This document shows positions 1 through 12,000 of a stretch of DNA of 64,000 nucleotides, piece after piece (positions within the stretch are counted from its first letter, which is position 1; each line of letters starts with the position of its first letter). The translations under genes and the position numbers were made by a program. The notes under the pieces are model-generated. The model was given only the letters and a program-made list of their open reading frames with translations. It was not told the DNA's origin and ran no database searches. The stretch is from Castellaniella sp. S9 (GTDB taxonomy: Bacteria; Pseudomonadota; Gammaproteobacteria; Burkholderiales; Burkholderiaceae_B). The stretch covers positions 1 to 64,000 of the forward strand of contig NZ_JAPFGD010000012.1 in NCBI RefSeq assembly GCF_027257175.1, read 5' to 3'.

Positions 1-3000
1 TCCACGTACCATCCGCAGCAACGGCGCCGATGTAATCAGTACCATTCACCGTCAGAGTGACGGCATCACCTTCGTTGAACTCACCCGTCACCGCACCGGT
101 GACATCCACCGAAGCACCAGACTCAGCAGCATTGATGACATTGTCGGAGGTGATCGGATCAACCGAAATCGCCAGATCCGGTGCGGTGGTATCGACACCA
201 TAGGCGTGGGAAGCTGTGGCCGTCGTGCTGTTACCGGCAGCGTCCGTAGAGGTCGCACTGACATCCACCGAACTATCCGCCAGCAGACCATCGGTCGCAA
301 CATCAACGGTCCACTTGCCAGAAGCAGCATCTATCGTAGCCGCGTACTGCTGGCCATTGATCGTCACCGTGATCGTCGTCTCAGCACCAACCTCGGCGGC
401 AACCGCCCCCGTCACCGCAATCGTCTCTGCACCAGATTCCGCAGCGTTAATGACGTTATCAGCCGTGACCGGATCAACAGACACAGTCAGCTCAGGCGCT
501 ATCGTGTCTACGCCATAGCTGTGGCTAGAGGTCACAGTCGTGCTATTGCCAGCCGCATCGGTCGTCGTCACCGACACGTCCAGAGCGTCTGTGGCCGTCA
601 GGTCGGAACCTGCAACGGCTATCGTCCACGTACCATCCGCAGCAACCGCACCGGTGTACTCGATGTCGTTGACCGTCAGCGTAACAGCGTCGCCTGCGTT
701 GTACTCACCAATCACAGTGCCGGTGACATCCACCGATCCGCCGGACTCAGCGGCATTGATCACATTGTCAGACGTGATCGGATCAACCGAAACTGCCAGC
801 TCAGGTGCAGTGGTGTCAATCGAGTAGGTGTGAGTGGTGGATGTGGTCGTGCTGTTGCCTGCGGCGTCCGTGGACGTCGCACTGACTCCCACGGAGCTAT
901 CTGCCAGCAGATCGGCGGTCGCAACATCAACGGTCCAAGTACCTGCGGCAGCGTCCACGATAGCCGTGTACTGCTGGCCGTTGACTGTCACAGTAATCGC
1001 CGTCTCAGTACCTGCTTCGGCAACAACCGTACCAGTCACCGCAATCGTCTCTGCACCAGATTCAGCAGCGTTGATGACATTGTCGGACGTGACCGAATCA
1101 ACGGACACCGTCAATTCAGGCGCAGCGGTGTCGACGCCATAGTTGTGCGTGGTGGCCTGCGTCGTGCTGTTGCCTGCCGCATCGGTCGTCGTCACCGACA
1201 CGTCCAGAGCGTCTGTGGCCGCCAGGTCGGAACCTGCAACGGCTATCGTCCAGGAGCCATCCGCAGCAACGGCGCCGGTGTACTCGGTATCATTCACCGT
1301 CAGGGTGATGGTGTCGCCCTCATTGAACTCACCATCCACCGAACCAGTGACATCCACTGATGCGCCAGACTCAGCGGCATTGACCACATTGTCGGACGTG
1401 ATCGGATCAACCAACACCGTCAGTTCAGGTGCATCAGTGTCAACCGAGTAGTCATGGGTCGCGGTCGTCGTCGTGGCATTGCCAGCGGCGTCAGCAGACG
1501 TCGCACTCACAGCCACCGCGCTATCGGCCAGCAGGTCGCTGGTCGCAACATCAACCGTCCAAGTGCCTGCGGCAGCATCCACAGTAGCTGCGTACTGCTG
1601 ACCATTGACCGTGACAGTAACCGTTGTCTCAGCGCCGGCTTCGGCGGCAACTGTACCGGTCACTGCAATCGCCTCTGCACCAGACTCAGCAGTGTTGATG
1701 ACGTTGTCAGATGTGATCGGGTCTACAGCGACCGTCAGCTCAGGCGCGTCAGTGTCAACCGAGTAGTCATGGGCGGCGGTCGTCGTCGTAGCATTGCCAG
1801 CGGCGTCAGTAGACGTCGCACTCATAGCCACCGCGCTATCGGCCAGCAGATCGCTAGTAGCAACATCAACCGTCCAAGTACCTGCGGCAGCGTCCACGAT
1901 AGCCGTGTACTGCTGGCCGTTGACCGTCACAGTAATCGCCGTCTCAGTACCTGCTTCGGCAACAACCGTACCAGTCACCGCAATCGTCTCTGCACCAGAC
2001 TCGGAAGCATTGATGACGTTATCGGACGTGATCGAGTCAACGGACACCGTCAGTTCGGGCGCTGTCGTGTCTACACCATAGCTGTGCGTGGTGGTGGTCG
2101 TCGTGCTATTGCCCGCAGCATCCGTTGTAGTAACCGACACACCCAGGGAATCGGATGCGGCTAGACCAGAGCCAGCTACAGCAATCACCCACGTACCATC
2201 CGCCGCAACAGCGCCGGTGTAATCAGTACCATTCACCGTCAGGGTAACGGCGTCACCTTCGTTGAACTCACCCGTCACTGCACCGGTGACGTCCACCGAC
2301 GTGCCAGATTCAGCGGCATTGACCACATTGTCAGCCGTGATCGGATCAACCGACACAGTCAGATCGGGGGCAATGATATCGACACCATAGGCATGGGAAA
2401 TGGCGGTTGTCGTGCTGTTGCCCGCAGCGTCGGCCGTCGTAACCGACACATCCAAAGACGTGGCAGCAGCCAGATCGGTGCCTGCAACCGCTATCGCCCA
2501 CGTGCCATCAGCAGCAACAGCTCCGGTGTACTCGATGTCGTTGACCGTCAGCGTAACAGCGTCGCCTGCGTTGTACTCACCAGTCACAGTGCCGGTGACA
2601 TCTACCGACGCACCGGACTCGGCAGCGTTGATCACGTTGTCAGGCGTGATCGAATCAACCGAAACTGCCAGCTCAGGTGCAGTGGTGTCAATCGAGTAGC
2701 CATGGGTCGCGGTCGCCGTTGTGGCATTGCCAGCAGCGTCAGTAGACGTCGCACTCACAGCCACCGAACTGTCTGCCAGAAGATCGCTGGTCGCAACATC
2801 AACGGTCCAAGTACCTGCAGTCACATCTACCGTGGCCGCGTACTGCTGGCCATTGACCGTCACCGTGATCGTCGTCTCAGCACCGGCCTCGGCAGCAATT
2901 GAACCCGTCACCGCGATCATCTCTGCGCCAGACTCAGCAACGTTGATGACGTTGTCATTGGTGACCGAATCAACCGAGACCGTCAGGTCAGGTGCCGTCG

Positions 3001-6000
3001 TGTCTACGCCGTAGCCGTGAGTCGTGGTCTGCGTCGTGCTGTTGCCTGCTGCATCCGTCGTCGTGACCGATACATCCACAGCGGTGGCAGCAGCCAGATC
3101 GGAGCCCGCAACCGCTATCGTCCATGTACCATCCGCAGCAATCGTGCCGGTGTACTCGGTGTTGTTCACCGTCAACGTGACGGTATCGCCCGCGTTGAAC
3201 TCACCATCCACCGCACCAGTGACATCCACTGACGCGCCAGACTCAGCGGCATTGACCACATTGTCGGACGTGATCGGATCAACCAACACCGTCAGTTCAG
3301 GTGCATCAGTGTCAACCGAGTAGTCATGGGTCGCGGTCGTCGTCGTGGCATTGCCAGCGGCGTCAGCAGACGTCGCACTCACAGCCACCGCGCTATCGGC
3401 CAGCAGGTCGCTGGTCGCTACATCAACCGTCCAAGTGCCTGCCGCAGCATCCACAGTAGCTGCGTACTGCTGACCATTGACCGTGACAGTAACCGTTGTC
3501 TCAGCGCCGGCTTCGGCGGCAACTGTGCCGGTCACTGCAATCGCCTCTGCACCAGACTCAGCAGTGTTGATGACGTTGTCGGCAGTGATCGGATCCACAG
3601 AAACCGTCAGCTCAGGCGCTGTCGTGTCTACACCATAGCTATGCGTGGTGGTGGTCGTCGTGCTATTGCCAGCCGCATCCGTTGTAGTAACCGACACATC
3701 CACAGAATCGGCCGCAGCCAGGTCAGAGCCTGCAACCGCTATCGTCCACGTACCATCCGCCGCAACAGCGCCGATGTAATCAGTATCATTCACCGTCAGA
3801 GTGACGGCATCACCTTCGTTGAACTCACCCGTCACCGCACCGGTGACATCCACCGATCCGCCGGACTCAGCGGCATTGATCACATTGTCAGACGTGATCG
3901 GATCAACCGAAACTGCCAGCTCAGGTGCAGTGGTGTCAATCGAGTAGGTGTGAGTGGTGGATGTGGTCGTGCTGTTGCCTGCGGCGTCCGTGGACGTCGC
4001 ACTGACTCCCACGGAGCTATCTGCCAGCAGATCGGCGGTCGCAACATCAACAGTCCAAGTTCCTGCGGCAGCATCCATCGTGGCCGCGTACTGCTGACCA
4101 TTGACCGTCACCGTGATCGTCGTCTCAGCACCTCCCTCGGCGGCAACCGCTCCAGTCACCGCAATCGTCTCTGCACCAGATTCGGCCGCGTTGATCACGT
4201 TGTCAGCAGTGACAGAGTCAACAGACACCGCCAATTCTGGCGCTGTCGTGTCCACACCATAGCTGTGCGTGGTGGTGGTCGTCGTGCTATTGCCCGCAGC
4301 ATCGATCGTCGTCACCGAGACGATCAACGAGTCAGTAGCTGCCAGGTCAGAACCCGCAACCGCTATCGTCCACGTGCCATCAGCAGCTACTGTGCCAGTG
4401 TACTCGGTGCCGTTCACCGCCAGAGTGACAGCGTCGCCTTCGTTGAACTCACCAGATACCGATCCAGTGACATCCACAGCAGCACCAGACTCAGCAGCAT
4501 TGATGACATTGTCGGAGGTGATCGGATCAATCAACACCGTCAGTTCCGGCGCTTCGACATCAACCAAGTAGCCGTGCGTGGCGGTCGTCGTCGTGGCATT
4601 GCCGGCTGTGTCAGTAGAGGTCGCACTCACCGCCACCGAACTATCCGCCAGCAGATCATCGGTCGCGACATCAACCGTCCAAGTGCCCGCGGCCACATCT
4701 ACCGTGGCCGTATATTCTTGACCATTGACCGTCACCGTGACCGTAGTCGATGCACCCGCCTCAGCAACAACTACGCCCGTCACCGCAATCGTCTCTGCAT
4801 CAGACTCAGCGGCGTTGATCACGTTATCCGACGTGATCGCATCAACAGATACAGTCAGCTCAGGTGCAGTCGTGTCTACGCCATAGCCGTGAGTCGTGGT
4901 CTGCGTCGTGCTGTTACCTGCTGCATCGGTCGTCGTCACCGACACATCCAGAGAGGTGGTAGCAGCCAGATCAGAGCCAGCAACTGCGATCACCCACGTA
5001 CCATCCGCAGCAACAGCGCCGATGTAATCAGTACCATTCAACGTCAGGGTGACGACATCGCCTTCGTTGAACTCACCAGATATCGTGCCAGTGACATCCA
5101 CGGCAGCGCCAGACTCAGCCGCGTTAATCACGTTATCCGATGTGACCGAATCAACCGACACCGTGAGTTCAGGTGCAGTCGTGTCCACACCGTAGCTGTG
5201 CGTGGCAGCCGTCGTCGTAGCGTTACCAGCCGCATCGGTGGACGTCGCACTGACAGCCACAGAGTTATCTGCCAGCAGATCACTGGTCGCAACATCAACC
5301 GTCCAGGTGCCTGCGGCAGCATCCACAGCAGCTGCGTACTGCTGACCATTGACCGTGACAGTAACCGTTGTCTCAGCGCCGGCTTCGGCAGCAACCACGC
5401 CCGTCACTGCAATCATCTCTGTACCGGATTCGACCGCATTGATCACGTTGTCGGTAGTGATCGAATCAACCGAAACCGCCAGATCTGGTGCAGTGGTATC
5501 GACGCCATAAGCATAGGACGCTGTGGTCGTTGTGCTATTGCCTGCAGCATCCATGGACGTCGCACTCACAGCCACCGAGCTGTGCGCCAGCAAATCGCTG
5601 GCCTCAACATCAACCGTCCAGGTACCTGCGGCCGCATCCACCGTGGCCGCGTACTGCTGGCCATTGATCGTCACCGTGATCGTCGTCTCAGCACCTGCCT
5701 CGGCGGTAATCGCTCCGGCCACTGCAATCGTCTCAGCACCAGACTCAGCGGCGTTGATCACGTTATCAGACGTGATCGAATCAACTGAAACCGTCAGCTC
5801 AGGTGCGGTCGTATCAATGGCGTAGCCGTGTGTGGTGGTGGTCGTCGTTGCATTACCAGCTGCGTCCGTAGATGTTGCACTGACTCCCACCGAGCTATCT
5901 GCCAACAGATCACCAGTCGCAACATCAACCGTCCACGTGCCGGAGGCAGCATCCACCGTGGCCGCGTACTGCTGACCATTGACCGTCACCGTGATCGTTG

Positions 6001-9000
6001 TCTCAGCACCCGTCTCGGCGGTAACCACACCAGTCACCGCAATCGTCTCAGCGCCAGATTCAGAAGCGTTGATCACGTTGTCGGCGGTGATGGAGTCAAC
6101 AGACACCGTCAGATCAGGCGCAGTCGTGTCCACACCATAGCCATGCGTGGTGGTGGTCGTCGTGCTATTGCCCGCAGCGTCGGCTGTCGCGACCGACACA
6201 TCCACAGAAGTGGCCGCAGCCAGGTCGGAACCCGCAACCGTAATGGTCCACGAGCCATCCGCAGCAACCGCGCCAGTGTAATTAACACCGTTAACTGTCA
6301 GAGTGACGGCATTGCCTTCGTTGAACTCACCAGACACTGCGCCGGTGACATCTACCGACGCACCGGACTCGGCAGCGTTGATCACGTTATCCGACGTAAT
6401 CGGATCAACCGAGACCGTCAAATCAGGTGCGATGGCGTCAACCGAGTAGCCATGGGTCGCGGTCGCCGTTGTGGCATTGCCAGCCGCGTCAATAGAAGTC
6501 GCACTCACAGCCACCGAACTGTCTGCTAGCAGATCGCTGGTCGCAACGGCGACCGTCCACGTGCCTGCGGCAGCATCCACCGTGGCCGCGTACAGCTGAC
6601 CATTGACGGTGATTGTCACTGTCGTCGACGTACCGTCCTCAGCGGCAATAGTACCGGTCACCGCAATCGTCTCAGCACCGGATTCGGCAGCGTTGATCAC
6701 GTTGTCGGACGTGATCGGGTCAACAGACACTGTCAGCTCCGGTGCGGTCGTGTCCACACCGTAGCTGTGCGTGGTGACCTGCGTCGTGCTGTTGCCAGCC
6801 GCGTCCGTGGACGTCGCACTGATTCCCACCACGCTGTCCGCCAGCAGATCGCTGGTCGCAACATCAACGGTCCAAGTACCTGCAGTCACATCTACGGTGG
6901 CCGTATATTCCTGGCCATTGACTGTCACCGTGACCGTCGTCGATGCGCCCGCCTCGGCAGCAATCGCACCCGCCACCACAATCGTCTCAGCGCCAGATTC
7001 AGCGGCGTTGATAACGTTATCCGACGTGACCGAATCAACAGATACAGTCAGCTCAGGTGCAGTCGTGTCCACGCCATAGCTGTGCGTGGCGACCTGCGTC
7101 GTGCTGTTACCTGCTGCATCGGTCGTCGTCACTGACACATCCAGAGAGGTGGCAGCAGCCAGATCGGTGCCTGCAACCGCAATCGCCCACGAGCCATCCG
7201 CAGCAACAGCTCCGATGTAATCAGTACCATTCACCGTCAAGGTGACAGCGTCACCCTCGCTGAATTCGCCGGTAACCGCGCCTGTCACATTCACAGATGT
7301 GCCAGATTCAGCAGCGTTGACCACGTTATCAGACGTAATCGGGTCAACAGACACTGTCAGCTCCGGTGCGGTCGTGTCCACATCGTAGCTGTGCGTGGTG
7401 GTCCGCGTCGTGGCATTGCCGGCCGCGTCCGTGGACGTCGCACTAACTCCCACCGAGCTATCTGCCAACAGATCGCCAGTCGCAACATCAACCGTCCACG
7501 TGCCAGAGGCAACATCCACCGTGGCCGCGTACTGCTGACCGTTGACCGTCACCGTGATCGTTGTCTCAGCACCTGCCTCGGCGGTAACCGCTCCAGTCAC
7601 CGCAATCGTCTCTGCTCCAGATTCGGCCGCGTTGATCACATTGTCGGACGTGATCGAGTCAACCAACATCGTCAGTTCAGGTGCGATCGTATCCACACTA
7701 TGGCTGTGAGTCGTAGTCTGCGTCGTGCTATTGCCCGCAGCATCCGTTGTCGTCACAGAGGCGGTCAACGAGTCGGTAGCTGCCAGGTCAGCACCTGCAA
7801 CCGCAATCATCCACGTACCATCCGCAGCTACCGTGCCGGTGTACTCAGTGCCGCTCACCGTCAGCGTGACAGCGTCACCTTCGTTGAATTCGCCGCTCAC
7901 TTGGCCGGTGACGTTCACAGGCGCACCAGACTCAGCGACATTGATCACGTTATCGGAGGTGATCGAATCCACCGAGATCGTCAGATCCGGGGCAGTAGTA
8001 TCGACGCCATAAGCATGGGAAGTAGTGGTCGTCGTGCTGTTGCCTGCAGCGTCCGTGGAGGCCGCACTGACATCCACCGAACTGTCTGCCAGTAAATCAC
8101 TAGTCGCAACGTCAACCGTCCAAGTACCTGCAACCACATTTACGGTAGCCGTGTACTGCTGACCGTTGACCGTCACCGTGACCGTCGTCTCTGTACCAGC
8201 CTCAGCCGAAACGGAACCGGTCACCGCAATCATCTCAGCACCAGATTCAGCTGCATTGATCACGTTGTCAGCAGTGACAGAGTCAACAGACACCGCCAAT
8301 TCTGGCGCTGTCGTGCCCACACCATAGCTGTGCGTGGTGGTCTGCGTCGTGCTATTGCCCGCCGCGTCGGTTGTCGTGACCGACACGTCCACGGCGGTGG
8401 CAGCAGCCAGATCAGAGCCAGCAACAGCAATCGTCCACGCGCCACCCTCACCGGCAGTGCCGACGTACTCGGTGCCGTTCACCGTCAGAGTGACAGTGTC
8501 GCCCTCGTTAAATTCGCCGGCCACCGCGCCAGTGACATCCACCGACACGCCAGACTCAGCGGCGTTAATGACGTTGTCAGATGTGATCGGGTCTACAGCG
8601 ACCGTCAGCTCAGGCGCGTCAGTGTCAACCGAGTAGTCATGGGTGGCGGTCGTCGTCGTAGCATTGCCAGCGGCGTCAGTAGACGTCGCACTCACAGCCA
8701 CCGCGCTATCGGCCAGCAGATCGCTAGTAGCAACATCAACCGTCCAAGTACCTGCCGCAGCGTCCACGGTAGCCGTGTACTGCTGGCCGTTGACTGTCAC
8801 AGTAATCGTCGTCTCAGTACCTGCTTCGGCAACAACCGTACCAGTCACCGCAATCGTCTCAGCACCAGACTCGGAAGCATTGATGACGTTATCGGACGTG
8901 ATCGAGTTAACAAAGACCGTCAGTTCAGGCGCAGTGGTGTCTACGCCATAGCTATGCGTGGTTGTGGTCGTCGTGCCATTGCCTGCCGTGTCCGTAGACG

Positions 9001-12000
9001 TCGCGCTCACAGCCACCGAGCTATCTGCCAGCAAGTCGCTGGTCGCAACGTCTACAGTCCACGTGCCTGCGGCAGCATCCACTGTGGCCGCGTACTGCTG
9101 ACCATTGACCGTCACCGTGAGCGTTGTTTCAGTACCTGCCTCGGCGGTAATCGCTCCGGCCACTGCAGTCGTCTCAGCACCAGACTCAGCAGCGTTGATG
9201 ACATTGTCGGACGTAATAGAATCAACTGAGATCGTCAGTTCAGGCGCCTTAGTGTCAACCAAGTAGCCGTGCGTGGTGGTCGTCGTCGTGGCATTGCCAG
9301 CGGCATCGGTGGTCGTCACCGATACTGCCAGTGCATCGGACGCCGCTAGATCAGAACCCGCAACGGCAATCGTCCACGTACCATCCGCAGCAACAGTGCC
9401 GCTGTACTCGGTGCTGTTCACCGCCAGTTTGACGGTATCTCCCGCACTGAACTCACCGCTCACCTGGCCCGTGACGGCCACTGGCGCGCCAGATTCAGCG
9501 GCGTTGATGACATTGTCAGCGGTGATCGAGTCAACCGAGATCGTCAGCTCAGGCGCTGCGGTATCTACACCATAACTGTGCGTAGCCGTTGTAGTCGTAG
9601 CATTGCCAGCCGCATCGGTAGACGTCGCACTGACACCCACGGAGCTATCTGCCAACAGATCGCTAGTCGCAACATCAACCGTCCAAGAGCCAGCAGCAAC
9701 ATCTACAGCCGCCGTGTATTCCTGGCCATTGACCGTGATCATCACCGCCGTCGATGCGCCCGCTTCCGCAGCAACCGTACCGGTCACTGCAATCGTCTCA
9801 GCACCAGATTCCGCAGCGTTGATGACGTTGTCGGAGGTAATCGAATCGACAGATACCGTCAGCTCGGGCGCAGTGGTGTCTACGCCATAGGCATGGGAAG
9901 CTGTGATCGTTGTGCTGTTGCCTGCCGCATCGGCAGTCGTAACCGATACATCCAAAGACGTGGCAGCAGCCAGAACGGAACCCGCCACAGCAATCGTCCA
10001 CGAGCCATCTGCAGCAACAGTGCCGGTGTGCTCAATGCCGTTCACCGCCAAACTGACGACATCACCCTCGTTGAACTCACCAGACACCGTGCCGGTCACA
10101 TCCACGGCAGCGCCAGATTCGGCGGCGTTGACGACGTTGTCGAAGGTGATCGGATCAACTGCGACCGTCAGCTCAGGCGCAGTGGTGTCAATCGAGTAGA
10201 CGTGAGTGGTGGTTGTGGTCGTACTATTGCCAGCAGCATCGGTGGTCGTCACCGACACACTTAGCGAGTCGGACGCCGCCAAGTCGGAACCGGCGACCGC
10301 AATGGTCCACGAGCCGTCCGCAGCAACGGCGCCCGCGTACTCGGTGCCGTTCACTGTCAGCGTGACGGTGTCACCCTCATTGAACTCGCCAGACACCGAG
10401 CCTGTGACATCCACGGCGGCACCAGACTCAGCGATGTTGATGACGTTGTCGGAGGTGATCGAATCCACCGTGATCGCCAGTTCAGGCGCTTCGGTGTCAA
10501 CCGAGTAGCTATGCGTAGCGGTCGTCGTCCTGCTATTACCCGCGGCGTCCGTAGACGTGACGCTGACACCCACGGAGCTATCTGCGAGCAGCTCACCGGT
10601 TGCGACATCAACGGTCCACGTGCCAGAAGCGACATCTACCGTAGCCTCGTACTGCTGACCATTGACGGTAACCGTGATCGTCGTCTCGGCACCAGCCTCA
10701 GCCGAAACTGAGCCCGTCACCGTAATCGTCTCAGCACCAGACTCAGCAGCGTTGATCACGTTATCGGACGTAATCGGATCAACAGACACCGACAGATCTG
10801 GCGCCGTCGTGTCCACGCCATAGCTGTGCGTGGTAGCCTGCGTTGTGCTGTTGCCAGCCGCATCGGTCGTTGTGACCGACACATCTAACGAAGTGGCCGC
10901 AGCCAAGTCAGCCCCTGCGACTGCGATCGCCCACGTGCCATCCGCAGCAACAGCTCCGGTGTACTCGGTGCCGTTCACCGTCAGCGTGACAGCGTCACCC
11001 TCGTTGAACTCACCAGACACTGAGCCGGTGACATCCACGGCGGTGCCAGATTCGGCAGCGTTGATGACATTATCGACAGTGATCGAATCTACCGTGATCG
11101 TCAGCTCAGGTGCAGTGGTGTCGATCGAGTAGGCGTGAGTGGTGGATGTGGTTGTGCTGTTGCCGGCGGCGTCCGTAGACGTCGCGCTGACTTCCACCGA
11201 ACTATCCGACAGCAGATCGTTGGTCGCAACATCAGCAATCCAAGTCCCAGAGGCGACATCTACTGTGGCCGTGTACTGCTGACCGTTGACGGTGACAGTA
11301 ATCGTTGTCTCAGTACCAGACTCAGCTGAAACCGAACCAGTCACCACAATCGCCTCTGCACCCGACTCAGCAACGTTGATCACATTGTCGGAGGTGATGG
11401 AGTCAACAGAAACCGTCAGCTCAGGCGCGGCTGTATCGACACCATAGGCATGGGAAGCTGTGGTCGTGGTGCTGTTGTCCGCAGCGTCGGTCGTTGTGAT
11501 CGACACGTCCAGGGTGGTGGCGGCAGCCAGATCAGAGCCTGCAACCGCTATCGTCCATGTACCATCCGCAGCTACCGTGCCGGTGTACTCGGTGCCGTTC
11601 ACGGTCAGCGTGACAGTATCACCGTCGTTGAACTCACCGTTCACTTGGCCAGCGACGCTCACCGCCGCACCAGACTCGGCAGCATTGATGACGTTATCCG
11701 ACGTGATCGAATCCACCGAAATAGTCAGCTCAGGGGCCGTCGTGTCTACGCCGTAGCCGTGTGTGATGGCCTGCGTTGTGCTGTTACCCGCAGCGTCGGT
11801 TGTCGTAACCGACACATGCAAAGAAGTAGCCGCAGCAAGATCAGAACCCGCAACCGCTATCGTCCACGTACCATCCGCCGCAGCAGTACCGCTGTACTCG
11901 GTGCCGTTCACCGTCAAAGTGACGACATCGCCCTCGTTGAACTCACCGGACACCTTGCCGGTGACAGCCAACGATCCGCCGGACTCGGACACGTTGACGA

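Noticed and set aside
206-5788. Long open frames on the plus strand opposite the adhesin (for example 206-1360 and 3326-5788)
   Set aside because: They encode Arg/His/Asn-rich periodic sequence produced by the complement of the Ig-like repeats. The minus frame gives a recognisable adhesin, is continuous for 4861 codons and has a sensible start.
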